Positions 11,357 through 24,934 of a stretch of 64,000 nucleotides of DNA are shown piece after piece (positions within the stretch are counted from its first letter, which is position 1; the number at the start of each line of letters is the position of its first letter). Below the pieces are notes generated by a model. It searched no databases, was not told the DNA's origin, and saw only the letters and a program-made list of their open reading frames with translations. A program made the translations under genes and the position numbers. Location: the NCBI GenBank assembly GCA_025084515.1, contig JAJAGP010000544.1, positions 305,857 through 369,856 of the forward strand. The letters are read 5' to 3'. The stretch is from Ancistrus triradiatus. Lineage: Eukaryota > Chordata > Actinopteri > Siluriformes > Loricariidae.

Positions 11357-11692
11357 ATGTCAGAAAAGGTTACAGAGCCGAGCACTCCTGAATCGGAGCA
11401 GAAACCCGAAGCCCAGGAGAACCAGAGCATAGTCCCTCAAGCCAAGCGCATTGATGCCGTGGCCATTTTATGGACTTTTGGGAAATGTCTCACGGCTTTG
11501 TTGCCCGTGTACCTGGCAGGATATTACCGACTGAGCAGCAGTTTAGTGGTGTTTGGGCTCGCTCTCTATTCCGGATGGAAACATTCACGGGAGGCCAAAG
11601 AGGCGCGACTGAGATCCGCCATGCAGTTACTGAGCCACGAACACGAAGGTTCAGCAAACAGCCTAAAAAGCCAGAGAGACCTGCCTGCATGG
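11357..11692 (+). CDS. esyt1: ESYT1 coding exon 1 (N-terminus and ER hairpin)
   Basis: Encodes residues 1-112: an acidic Ser/Thr/Pro/Glu-rich N-terminus and then two short hydrophobic segments (about 33-56 and 60-73) that form the ER-anchoring hairpin. A basic/amphipathic stretch follows, ending DLPAW. The donor is GGTGAG at 11693, phase 0. The open frame continues upstream to 11303, but the methionine at 11357 gives the usual ESYT1 N-terminus. Confidence 0.92.
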
Positions 11693-14212
11693 GTGAGAAA
11701 CCTCAATCAAACTAAAGCAAGGCCAAATCTAACTGTTTGCCTGAAAAAAACGCATGCTTGTGCTATTACCAGTAACTTTGTAGCTACGCTGCACTTTAAA
11801 GTTAAAATACTTGGAATGAGAAAAAGTGCTAAAACCGTTAGAACCACGTGGTGCCGCTACTGAGCGTCATAGTGCTGTTTTGGCATGCTTCGTAAAACGT
11901 CCGTTATCCTATCCGTTATACTGTATATTCGTGGTCCCATTATTTAGGTAATTAACCTACTTAACACATACACTCACGGTTCACTTTATAAGGTACACCT
12001 CATTTTTGTCTACACTCATTGTCCATTGCACTTTGTAGTTCTGCAATTGCAGACTGTAGTCCGTCTGTTTCTCTACATACAATACTTGGTTAATCCCCTT
12101 TACTCTGTTCTCTAATTATCAGTATCAGCACAGAGTAGGTACTATTTGGGTATTGGATCATTCTCAGCAATGCACTGATACTGACGTGATGGTGGTGTGT
12201 TAGTGTGTGTTCAGCTGGTATTATTGGATCAGACACAGCAGTGCTGCTGGGGTTTTTAAACACTGTGTTCACTCACAGTGCACTGCGTTAGACACATCTA
12301 CCATAGTGTTCCACCCTGTAGAAGTAAAACCAGAGACAGGAGCTCATCTATTGTTGCACAATTTGTGTTTGTCATCCTCTAATCCGTCATCAGTGCTCAC
12401 TGGTTGGACGTTTTTGGCTGGTGGACGGACTATTTTCAGCTCGACAGTGACACTGAGGTGTTTAATACCTCCAACAGCAGTGCTGGATCTGATCCACTCT
12501 TACCAGCACAACACACACTAACACACCACCACCACATTAGTGTCACTGCAGTGCTGAGAATGATCCACCACCCAAATAGTACCTGATCTGACCATTAGAG
12601 AACAGAGTAAAGGGGACTAACAAAGCATGTAGAAAAACAGATGGACTACAGTCTGTAATTGCAGATCTGCAAAGTGACTATGTATGGCAAGTGGAACCGA
12701 GAAAATGGACAACAAATGTAGAAACAAGGAGGTGTACCTAATAAAGTGTACAGTGAGTGTATATTACCTTGTCAGTTACATTAGCTGTTGTTGTAAATTA
12801 GTTGCAACAACACAGCATAGCCTCTAGTGCAGAAAGTTTTATTAAACAAAGTATGATTAAAACATAAGCAGCATGTCAAGTCAAGTCAAGTCGAGTCAGA
12901 TTTATTTATATAGCTCTTTTTACAATGGAGCATTGTCTCAAAGCAACTTTACAAGTTTAGATTATCTCCTAATAACTACGTCCAATCCCAAATTGAGCAA
13001 GCCCTGAGGGCGACAGTGGAAAGGAAAAAAAAAATCCCTAAAGTGTTATGAGGAAGAAACCTTGGGAGGACCAAGACTCAAAAAGGGACCCAACCTTCTT
13101 GGGCGGGCCCGTAGATGATAAATCTAAGAATGAAACTAAAGTCATGGAGTCATACTTCAAATTAAATATAAAGTAATGCACATCGGCATTAAGTGGCCTG
13201 GGTATGGTGGGGCTGGAGCTGATGACGGAAGCAGCCTGAGTGAAGCTGCAGTGGATGAAAACATCATGTGTGGGGGCTGGAACTGCAACGGAACACCGCT
13301 CGGAGAGAAAACAGAAAATGTAATTAGTTATTGATTAAGAGCACAGTGTCTATTAACAATCACAGATGCCATGTCAATCACTGATGCCAAGTGTAGCATG
13401 AGACCCCGGCAGCATTAGCTATAGCAGCATAGCTAGAAAGAGGAGAACTGGTAGGAAACACAGCTAAGAGGGATCACATGGGACATCGGCAACCCCACGA
13501 GCGGCAGAAGACAGCAACCCAACGTCTCTGATCACCATAAGACTCTTTGACTATGAACCCCCAGCTCTGCCCTTATTCTAAGGCAAGGATGCACGAGTCA
13601 AGATCACGAGGACCGAAGCCCAGTTCAGCCAGACCGCCCACCAGACACTCCCGGCTAGCGGACAAGGCAGGCAGGTCAGACATGACTCCAGACTCTGGCC
13701 CCAGTGACCCAAGTCATGCATCCTGGTCTAAATCTAGTCAAAAGCCTGTGCAAATAGGTATGTCGGCGTGAGCAGACCGAATCATGAGCAACATTTGGCT
13801 GGTGTTGCACACCTTATAAACACGAGATGACGGTGAATACATACTACCACTTAGGTGAATTACATGCACTGGATCTGTGGAATCTAAGGGGTATCTGTGG
13901 ATCTGTGCAGGTTAGTTTCTAAGTGAGAATTAGTTTCTATTTATGATGGAAAGCTGACGCACTGCAGGGGAGGAAAGAAGTGGAATAAGAAGTACTAACT
14001 CTGTGATGTAGCACACCAGAGAAAACGGGGATGAACAAATCCTGCGTCATGCAAAACAGCTGCCAGCTAAATGTGATGGTTTCTCACGGCTTCTCAGAGT
14101 TTGTACACGCTTGTCAGTCCCTGCTCTCTCCTGAAATACCTGCTTGTGTTGGAAATACAACAGGTAATAGGTTGCAACTATCAAATCAACTATGGCTTAT
14201 AATCTCACAGTT

Positions 14213-14255
<43 letters not shown>

Positions 14256-17200
14256 CAGCTAAATGCTTTTATCCATCTTAAATAGTAAGAAATAGAAAAT
14301 CAATACATGGTAGTCAATGTTGATAATAATAAACCAGTGTATGGGAAGCTCTGCAGTATCCTGGCTATTTAGTCAATACCCGATGCACTACATTATCCCA
14401 TATAGCATTGATTAGTACAGGATATAATATGGTGTCCGGATAATGTGCAATTGCAGAGGAGATATCATGGACATTACGTGACTCATACCTATATACAGTA
14501 GTTTCCACTGTACACATTCCCGCGAACAATACCAAATATAATATGCATTTTAAATTTTAATACAGAGATGGATAACTACTTTATGTACTATCTACCTTCT
14601 TGATGCAGCCCTCCTCATTAATCCAGACTTGGTACTGACATTAGGAGTACACCTCAGTGGTTTTCCTGTAAACGCACCAATCCACCTTCACGTTGCAAGT
14701 CCCACCAGAGATTGAACCCAGGTGATCTGATAATGCCGGTTTCAGAAGCTGACTCTACCCACTGAGCCTCAATTGACAGCAGACTTGTTATTAATGTACG
14801 TCATTAGATGACCACACAGTTAAAATAGTAATTAAGACCTACTTTTGAAGACTGTCTACAACAGAGAGACACAAAAGGAGAAAACAGGGACAGGGCCATA
14901 AGTATGTTTTTTTCACACAAATTTCCTGTATTTTCGGGTAGTATTCTAATAAAGACATTGGGCAGCTCGGTGGCTCGGTGGGTAGCATCGCCACCTCACA
15001 GCAAGAAGGTCCTGGGTTCAATCCCAGAGTGGAGCGTCCTGGGTCCTTTCTGTGTGGAGTCTGCATGTCCTCCCCATGTCTGCGTGGGTTTACTCTGGGT
15101 ACTCTGGTTTCCTCCCACAGCCCAAAGACATGCAAGTTAGGTTAATTGATTACACTAAATTGGCCTGGTGTGAGTGTGGTCTCTGGCGACAGAAGGAGCG
15201 ACGCATCGGCTGGAGTATTCTCGGTCGCATCAAGTGGCGGGACAAGCACCAGGAAAATGATGATGATGATTCTAATAAAGACACTGAGAAATAATTACAT
15301 ATCGTCATTATACCATTGCTAAACTAATGGAATATCCAGTGGCTTAAGTCATGTAATGGTGGCTTAAGACTTTTGCACAGTATTGTAATATTGGATGTGG
15401 CGTAACGGTTTCACACTGTTTTGAAGTTCTGTTTAGTATGGCAGAATGTGCTAGTCACAGTCTAGTAAAGGAAGCAGACTCGTTTGACACGCTGTCTAGC
15501 TTGGTAGTTTTGGGTATAACCCTAACGTAGGTGATCTACTGTTTCAACATACTACTGTACTTACTTTTTTAGTGCCCGAATATAAAGCCATAAAGCTTTA
15601 AATGCATCTCTGTTCCTTTTCTTGGTCTTTTTCTCTCTGTTGGCCCCTGTGTCGCACTCCCCAGTGTATTTCATTGATCCAGCTGTCTCTGTTTTGTGCA
15701 GTTCAGTTTAGATGGAGTACCATGTGTTATATGGGGGTGGGGAATGTTTCTTCTGAGCAGATAGGGAAAATATGCAAGCTATTTTATCCATAAAAGGCAT
15801 GCCAGCATATGAACATGCCTAAAATTGAAGTCCTCTTTTTTGGTGCAGCTCATGCAGTATGGTAATCACGTTATTCATGTAAACATGTGTGTCTTTGTGT
15901 TCCTGCAGGTCAATTTCCCGGAAGTGGAGAAGGTCGAGTGGCTGAATAAGGTATGATGTTCTAGCCAGTTTAATAAAACCATTGTCTTCAACAGTTTTCA
16001 GCAGTAAAGACATGAAACCCTAACGTACGCTCTTCCGCTAACATGCCCAAAATGGGAGAAGAAAGAAAAGTGCTTCATAGCTCCTAGGCATTCTCTGTTA
16101 GGAAGCCTTCACAGCTTCTTACTGCAACTTTTCCTGTACAAACACACACTCATGTTTGTCTCACGATCCTGGTGGGGACATTCCATAGACATAGTGAGTA
16201 CTGTAGCTAATGAATGCTACACCTACACCTAACTCAGTAACCTAAAGCAAATATTTTGTCTCTTTTTGTTTTTCAAAAGAAAGTTGCAGCTTTTGTAAAT
16301 AAAAACTATATATTTCTAAGAGCTCACAGTTACTGTTTCTCAGGTGTTTTGGGATGCAAACATGTTATATAGCTCTGGAAAAAATGAAGAGACCAATGCA
16401 AAACTATAAGTTTTTCTGTTTTTACTATTTGTAGGTACTGTACAGTGGTGCTTGAAAGTTTGTGAACCCTTTAGAATTTTCTATATTTCTGCATAAATAT
16501 GACCTAAAACATCATCAGATTTTCACACAAGTCCTAAAAGTAGATAAAGAGAACCCAGTTAAACAAATGAGACAAAAACATTATACTTGGTCATTTATTT
16601 ATTGAGGAAATTGATCCAGTATTACATATTAGTGAGTGGCAAAACTATGTGAACCTTTGTTTTCAGTATCTGGTGTGACCCCCCTGTGCAGCAATAACTG
16701 CAACTGAATGTTTCCTGTAACTGTTGATCAGTCCTGCACACCGGCTTGGAGGAATTTTAGCCCATTCCTCCATACAGAACAGCTTCAACTCTGGGATGTT
16801 GGTGGGTTTTCTCACATTAACTGCTCACTTCAGGTCCTTCCACAACATTTGGATTGGATTAAGGTCAGGACTTTGCAAACCATTCTTCTTTAACCATTCT
16901 TTGGTAGAACGACTTGTGTGCTTAGGGTCGTTGTTTTGCTGCATGACCACCTTCTCTTGAGATTCAGTTCTTGGACAGATGTCCTGACATTATCCTTTAG
17001 AATTCTCTGATATAATTCAGAATTCATTGTTCCATCAATGATGGCAAGCTGTCCTGGCCCAGATGCAGCAAAACAGGCCCAAACCATGATACTACCACCA
17101 CCATGTTTCACAGATGGGATAAAGTCCTTATGCTGGAATGCAGTGTTTTTCTTTCTCCAAACAAAACACTTTTCTTTCAAACCAAAAAGTTCTATTTTGG

Positions 17201-20200
17201 TCTCATCCGTCCATAAAACATTCTTCCAATAGCCTTCTGACTTGTCCACATGATCTTTAGCAAACTGCAGGCGAGCAGCAATGTTCTTTTTGGAGAGCAG
17301 TGGCTTTCTCCTTGCAACCCTGAAATGCACACCATTGTTGTTCAGTGTTCTTCTGATGGTGGACTCATGAACATTAACATTAGCCAATGTGAGAGAGGCC
17401 TTCAGTTGCTTAGAAGTTACCCTGGGGTCCTTTGTGGACTCGTCAACTATTACACGCCTTGCTCTTGGAGTGATTTTTGTTGGTCGACCACTCCTGGGGA
17501 GGGTAACAAATGGTCCTGAATTTCCTCCATTTGTACACAATCTGTCTGACTGTGGATCGGTGGAGTTAAAACTCTTTAGAGATGGTTTTGTAACCTTTTC
17601 CAGCATGATGAGCATCAACAACTCTTTTTCCTCAGGTCCTCAGAAATCTTCTTTGTTCGTGCGATGATACACTTCCACAAACATGTGTTATGAAGAGCAG
17701 ACTTCGATAGATCCCTGTTCTTTAAATAAAACAGGGTGCCCACTCACACCTGATTGTCATCTCATTGATTGAATACACCTGACACTAATTTCACCTTCAA
17801 ATTAACTGCTAATGCTTGAGGTTCACATACTTTTGCAATATGTAATATTGAATCATTTTTCTCAATAAATAAATGACCAAGTATAATATTTTTGTGTCAT
17901 TTGTTTAACTGGGTTCTTTTTATCTACTTTTAGGACTTTTGTGAAATTCTGATGATGTTTTAGATCATATTTATGCAGAAATATTGAACATTTTAAAGGG
18001 TTCACAAACTTTCAAGTACCACTGTAAGTGGTGACTAGTGAGTGTAAATGGGGCCATAATTAATGTGGTTAAAATCTTATCCAGATATAATTTATATACA
18101 AGATGAAAGTGTAAACAGGGTTTAAGTTATTCACTACAACCCATATTAATATGTACCAACTAGAAAGTACATGGATAACAGCAAATAGTTCATGAATAAC
18201 ATTATGTTCAAATTCAAATGGTTGTTTTTATGGAGTACTCTTTCAATATATACTCTTTCAATAACACCTTTCATGTGTTTTGTACTTTTTCGTCAATGAA
18301 TAAGATTTGGTGATCAAGTCATCACCTAATCAGGAGCTCATTAAGTAGGATGAGGTGTGTCTGTGCTGGAATTCATCAGATACTGGAATGGAATTGCTGC
18401 CATACATGTAGATAAGTTGATTCTATGAAAAACAAAGAGTGGTTTCTTTTTTCCAGAGGTGTAAATAAATGCTCAAGACTAAGGCAGTACATCAGATTGC
18501 TATTGAAGTAAAAAGTGTGGTAATTCGTTATTGTTTGCCTAACTAGTGAAGTAGTGCTGCTTCCTGAATAGAGATGGCAGAAAACACAAACTCTGAACTC
18601 AAGTAAAAGAGTACAACCAGAGTGCATTTGTTAACATTAGCTGGTGGAAGTTGGTGGAGTTAAAAACAGAGGAAAATTACAAGGCTTTTCTTCTCTTCTT
18701 TGATTCGCTGTTCTTCTGGAGAGGCTTAGTCACCACAATGAAATGGGAGAACACAGCCTTGCCCAAAACCAAGAACCTGGCAAGCAAACGCCCATAGTTC
18801 AGTCCTCCTTGCACACTTGTGCATGCACACTGGCACACACATGCGCTTCCTGTCTGAGGTGTGTTAAAAGCATAAAATACTTTGCTCTGGTAGACAAAGA
18901 GAGTTCAGACCTTGCTACCTCGCTAAGCAGAGGAACAGGCAGAATGAACACACACACACACAAATTGGCCAGAGGTTGCTGCTTTGAAGCCAGGCGTCTG
19001 TTTCTAAGATTAGACCAGCCGAAAAATTATTGTGTAACCATGAAGCCTTGCAGCATTTTTCTGAATCATGTCCTTGATAATGTGCAGTAGGTCCTCCACA
19101 CTCACTCCTGTACCACACCCATTGGCATGTTCTGTTTACTACTTAAGCTTCACGAAGCATTTCTGAAGCAACTCAAGCGTTTTAAGCTGTTCATGGAAAA
19201 GGAGGGTGTTCTTGGCTGTTGATCATGGTAAACAGGCTCCAATTATAGGAAGCATATATTTTTTTTTTTACTTAGACAAAACACTGTCACACTTTAGATG
19301 AGGCATGCGTCATGTGAAAGAGAGTAGCACCACCTCAGCAGTGCTGGGCAGGCTATTTAAAATTGAGTTAATGATGATTTAAAAGCTTCCTATGGAGGAC
19401 GGATGGTGCCAAATTTATTTATATAACGCATTTTATAACACAGCATTGTCTCAAAGCAGCTTTACATATATATTGGCTCAAAGCCCTAGTTGAGCAAGCC
19501 TGAGGTGACAGTGGCAATGAAAAACTCCCCAAACCTTACAGGGAAGAAACCTTGGGAGGAGCAAGACTCAAATAGGGACCCATCCTCTTTGAGCAGCATG
19601 GATGTAAAATATATGTAATGAAAATACCCTATGTAAACTTAGAATAGAATAATATAAAGGCTAAGATGAAATGAACTAAAAAAATAGAGAATAAAAACTA
19701 TGGGATATATAGTTAGGATAGAGTGAGTTGGGACATGTAGTCCAAATAGAATAGTCACTGTAGGTTTTTGTGTCCTGGAGGTTATTACCCTCTGATGGGT
19801 ACTGAGTAATGGTATGAGGACTGGAACAGAGAGAGTCACCACAGGATTACAGTACAGTCAGATGAGTAGGAAAGGCAGCGTTGTCAACTGCAGCACTGGA
19901 TCTAAGGGCTTCATCCTCAGGTTGATGGAGGCAGTGAGGAGAGGCAGTGTTGTTTTTGCAGCAGTGAAGCCGTGGGTTGCATCCTCGTGCCATCTCGGAA
20001 ATAGAGAAACACAAAAATGTGTTAACAGCATGATATGAAGTGAACATTCATATTAAAACATCAATGCAGATTACATCACGATCCCCCCCCCAAAGTTATT
20101 AAACTTATAAGAGAGATCTTCCTTGTATTTTATGGCTACTCAAAGGCCTGAGTAAATAATTGTGTTTTTAATCTGGACTTGAAGATCAAGAGTGAGTTTG

Positions 20201-23200
20201 AATCACGAACAGTGGCAGGGAGGCCATTCCAAAGGTGAGGGGCCATGTATGAGAACGCTGTTCCCCCTGCAGTGACTTTTTTAATCCTAGGGACTACAAG
20301 TAACCCTGCACCTTGCAAACGAAGTAAGCATGATGGGTTCTAGTGCTGAATTAGTTCACTTAAATACTGCAGAGCCAGGCCATGTAGTGCTTTATAGGTT
20401 AGTAATAAGATTTTATAATCAGTACGAAATTTTATTGGCAGCCAGTGCAAAGATGATAGAACGGGACTAATATGGTCACACTTCCTTGTTCTAGTAAGCA
20501 CTCGTGCTGCTGCATTTTGGATCAACTGGAGCTTGTTAAATGATCTACCAGAGCAACCAGCAAAAAGGGCATTACAATAATCTAACCTTGAAGTTATAAA
20601 TGCATGGATCAGTTTTTCAGCACCATTAACAGAAAGTGTATTTCTTATTTTTGAGATATTACGCAGTTTGAAGAAAGCAACTGTGGTGATATCACTAATG
20701 TGTGCATCAAAGGAGAGGTTGGAATCCATTGAGACAACCAAGTTTTTTACTACTGAGCTGGGGGTGACAGAGAAAGCGTTAGTATTTAACACTAGATTAG
20801 TCAATTTCTCCCTTGTAGCCTTTGGACCAACAAGTAGTACTTCAGTTTAATATGAATTCAGTAGAAGAAGTACAATAATAAATAAATAAAATAAAAATAT
20901 GTGAATAAATAAAAATATGGGACATTAATCAGTTATTAATTTCTGTATTTCTGGATTTGTTTCTGGATTTCCTTCGCCATTATGCTAATGAAGTAAACTA
21001 AATATGCTAATGAAGTAAACTAAACTAAGTAGACTAAACCAACAAGTTACAGGCACTCTCCATGTTACAATGGCTCGAGTTATTTCGATATTCTCGATCT
21101 GTTTATTTTTACTGCAATGAAATGCAATAATAAACATAAATACGCATTCAGCAGAAACCATAGTCTGAGTTTTGAATTTCAATCTCTAGGCAAGCTATAC
21201 ACAGTATGATATTCCGCTGCACTGTCACGTGCTGAGTGAGAAACTAGTCGTGCGTGACATAGGGAGTGACGTGGTGGGAGTGATGAGCACTGGGAAATGT
21301 AGTACGGAAAAGCCGTGGCTGCAGCAATAATCATTTTGTTTTTCACTTTCAATACATTATTCAGTAAATGACATGAGATTTTCAGTACTTTAATATAAGA
21401 AATGATTTATGTTAATGATGTCCAACAGTTGTTTAATGTAAGTGATTTAAACATGTTTAAGCTAGGCTACACTGTGATGTATCCAGTGTAAATTAATCTC
21501 CTCGGTTTACGATAAATTCCAACTTATGACGGATTTGTCAGAATGCATCCCCACCTGTGTTGGCTAATCTTTGAGAAAGCCATGTGTTCAGTTACTCTTA
21601 CCTTGTTTTTTAGTCAGGTTGGCACCTTATTGTTGAAGTACAGCATGAAGCAGCAGGCATGTATATGTAGAGCTGGCTGCTTCTGTGATGGCAGGAGCTC
21701 TGAATAGAGTTTCTACAGAGTTATGTTTGATAGCTGACGAGCTGGATGGTGGGCACTTTGACGGAGACCATGTCCTGTTTTGGGTTGTCGAGTTGGTCTG
21801 TGATATCCCGTAGAACCTGTGAAAGCCTTCGATTTGCCGTGTTGGAGGGACTTGCTATTTACAACAGTGTTTTAGGGCCACTGATTAAAAAATATTCCTC
21901 CATGGCCCTCATGTTCACAGGCTATAGTGTAACAGTTTCAGCATTTAGACTTTATCCTCAAAATACGAAGGCTTTATTCTCGCAGACCTACAAGTTTGTT
22001 CCTGACATCATTTTTTAAAAATCAGTGGACCTAAAACATCATCGTAGCTATTAGTTCACATTATGTCGACCTATTGTTTAGTTGTGTCTGGGCTGCCTTG
22101 CAGCTCTGCCCCCTGCCCACCCTTGACCAACAGCTTTATTTTGTAATTTGTTATTAGTGTATCAGCAGAACTGTGCATCAATGTGATTGGAAACTCCTAA
22201 TTTCCTTTCAAATCTGAACCACAATGTACCTACAAGAACTGGCAAGTGTTGACTGCGAAGATTTGATGGAAATTGATTTAGATAATGATCAATGCACTTT
22301 ATGAAGTGTTTTAAATAATGTATAATTTCAGTAATTTTCTTATCTGCATCTACGTGTTTCACATAGTACTGTTTAGCAGAGAAAATGAAGTTAGAATTTG
22401 GCAAATGAACACTCAAGGCCAGTCAAACGATGCTTTTTGAAGCACTCAGGCAGTCCAAACAGACAGCCCACGGTGTGATCTCGAGAACAGGCAGGTGACC
22501 AGATCAAATGGAAAATCTATAGGAGCAATCAGATGAGGCATCAAAAAAACCAGCAGAAGGTCGAGATGATAATCGGTATCAGAGTTCACTTAGCAAGGAA
22601 GCAACCAGAACAGGAGACTTTAATTGGAGTCAAAAGGATGGCGAATCAGAGCATGGGAAATAGGAGGATTACTGGATGTGTGTGCGCATGTGGAGTCTGG
22701 AAAGTATTCAGCACTCTGTGAGAGGGGTTGGTCATTGTGATTGTTGGCATGCTTTGCTATTTGGAGGATGCAAGAGGTAAACTCCTTACAAACTTGATTT
22801 AACTAGGATCAGTGTTATTACCTTGCTATAGTACGTAAGTCTTAAGTACTTACTACAGCTGCCTTGGGAGACTAAATAACAAGTCTTCCCTCTTCAAACA
22901 ATATCTACAACATTTTGGAAAACTGTTCAGATAAGTTCTAAAGAAGTGGATTGTTTCTGGCACCACCAACACCTTGCCTAAATTGGCCCGTGCCAATAAG
23001 CTGGATGATTAAATCAGGTGTATAATGATAAGGGGAGCTTCAAAGGGGCCAGCTGCAACTGTAAAGAACTTTATTGCTGATATCCATTGGCCTGTGCGTG
23101 TAATAACTGTCTCGCAAGCCTTCCACAAAGGCAACTCTTTTAAAAAAGTGCCACAGTATCACTTCCTTTTGCCATCTAGCAAAAGGTTTTATGGTGAGAT

Positions 23201-24891
23201 GAGACCAAGATGAACTTTTATTTCCCAAAATACACCACACCCGCTGGCAGCAACAATGTGTTTTTGAGATGTTATTCTTCAGCAGTCACTGGCTAGTTGG
23301 TCCGGACTGAAGAGAAAATGGATGCTCTCAAGTACACCCAAAATTTTGAAGAATATATATGAGAGAGCTGAAGATTTGCAGGTGCATGCTGTAATTAAAG
23401 CAAAAGGTGGATCTACAAAGTATTACCGTATTTTTCGGGCTATAAAGTGCACCGGGTTATAAGGCGCATGAAATGAAACGAAACTTTTAAGTTCCCTCGG
23501 AAGCTCAGTTTGGTCTTTACCTGGTGCAGGGCGTCTTCTTGCTTCCTCCACTTCCGTACCATTGATTCGTTAATGTTGAATTCTCTCGCAGCTGCTCTAT
23601 GTCCATGTTGTACTGCGTGACTGATAGCGTTGTGTTTGAAATCCGCTTCGAAAATAAATGAATGAATGCACGTACCCTAATGCTGAAGCACATACCGTAT
23701 TACTCACCGATGCTGACGCACTACGGTGGCGTAAGCTTCGTTAAACTTACCCAAGGCCGTTTGTTGTTTTTGGCTAAAACATTTTGACGATTTTATGAGC
23801 GCCGTGTACCATCTACAATCGGTTCTAGGTCAGAAAGCACAACCAGAATTAATTCATACATTAGACACACAGCATTTTAAGGCGCATTGTCGATTTTTAG
23901 AAAGTTAAAGGATTTTAAGTGCGTCTTATGGTCCGAAAAATACGGTAAATGAGGAGAAGGCTCATGGTTCCAACCCCGATAATCTAGGTTTAATTAATTG
24001 CCTGTATTCAATTACTTGGATATTGTAAGGCAAGAGTATAAATAAAGCTGGAAAAAATATATTTAAATTATATATTATATATTGATTTGAAAGACAGAAG
24101 AATGACTATTTCAAAGGCGTATGATGATTTTCTATAGGCACCGTATAAGCGAATTTTGACCCTTCTAATTAAACTTCTATGTCTTTTATGTTTGATATGT
24201 TTCTAAGAAAAAATGATATGCCTCTTTTCCTGTTACTGTTTCCTGCCCGGTTATTTGAAGTGATTTAAAACAACCCCATTCTCGTGCTTACATGGAAGCA
24301 GCATGATATCCTAATTACTTAATAATTACTTAATCTTTACAAGGACCTTATTACCATTAGCCATCACTGATCTTGAATACAATTACAACTTTTAAAAAAT
24401 ATAACATGCATTTAGTCTCAGCTATTAACATGAACCATATTTTGGAAGGAGTTACAAAATAAGAGGTGTAAGGGATGTGACTCTGATTCAAGCTACATGA
24501 AAGTCTCGAGTTGGAAAGATCACTTCAGAATTGCTTCATGTATCACACTCAGTGACTCAGAGCATTTCTTCTGAAATAGAGTGTACCTTGTCTAAGTGTC
24601 ACGCAAAAAAACGTTCTGAAAATCCCCGGGTACAGGAACTTGTGTTTTTGTGGTCGACTGGTTTAACATCCGTGAATATCACACTCTGTAGCCTGTAGCG
24701 TGTCACTGTAGCAACAAAGCAAACACAGTTGTCAGGGTAACCGTGTATGCGTGGAGGAGCAAGAGTGGTAGCAATAGTTACAAAGAAAATAGACCACGAG
24801 TCTTTGGCAATATTGTTCCACATTCTGACAGGGCTTGAACTGAGCAGATACAGGTGGGAGGGTGGGAGTGAGTGAGCCATGGACATCTGTG

Positions 24892-24934
<43 letters not shown>

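Noticed and set aside
14961..15030. A possible tRNA gene
   Set aside because: The box A/B sequence is followed by the DANA/Mermaid SINE core, and no proper cloverleaf with a paired acceptor stem is seen. The same holds for the type-2 SINEs.
21746..22018. A 90-codon open frame in ESYT1 intron 2
   Set aside because: No similarity, no flanking splice signals that fit the ESYT1 frame, and ESYT1 homology is complete without it.
24893..24934. A replication origin or matrix-attachment site in the CT/AT run
   Set aside because: It is an ordinary microsatellite. Nothing in the sequence supports more.
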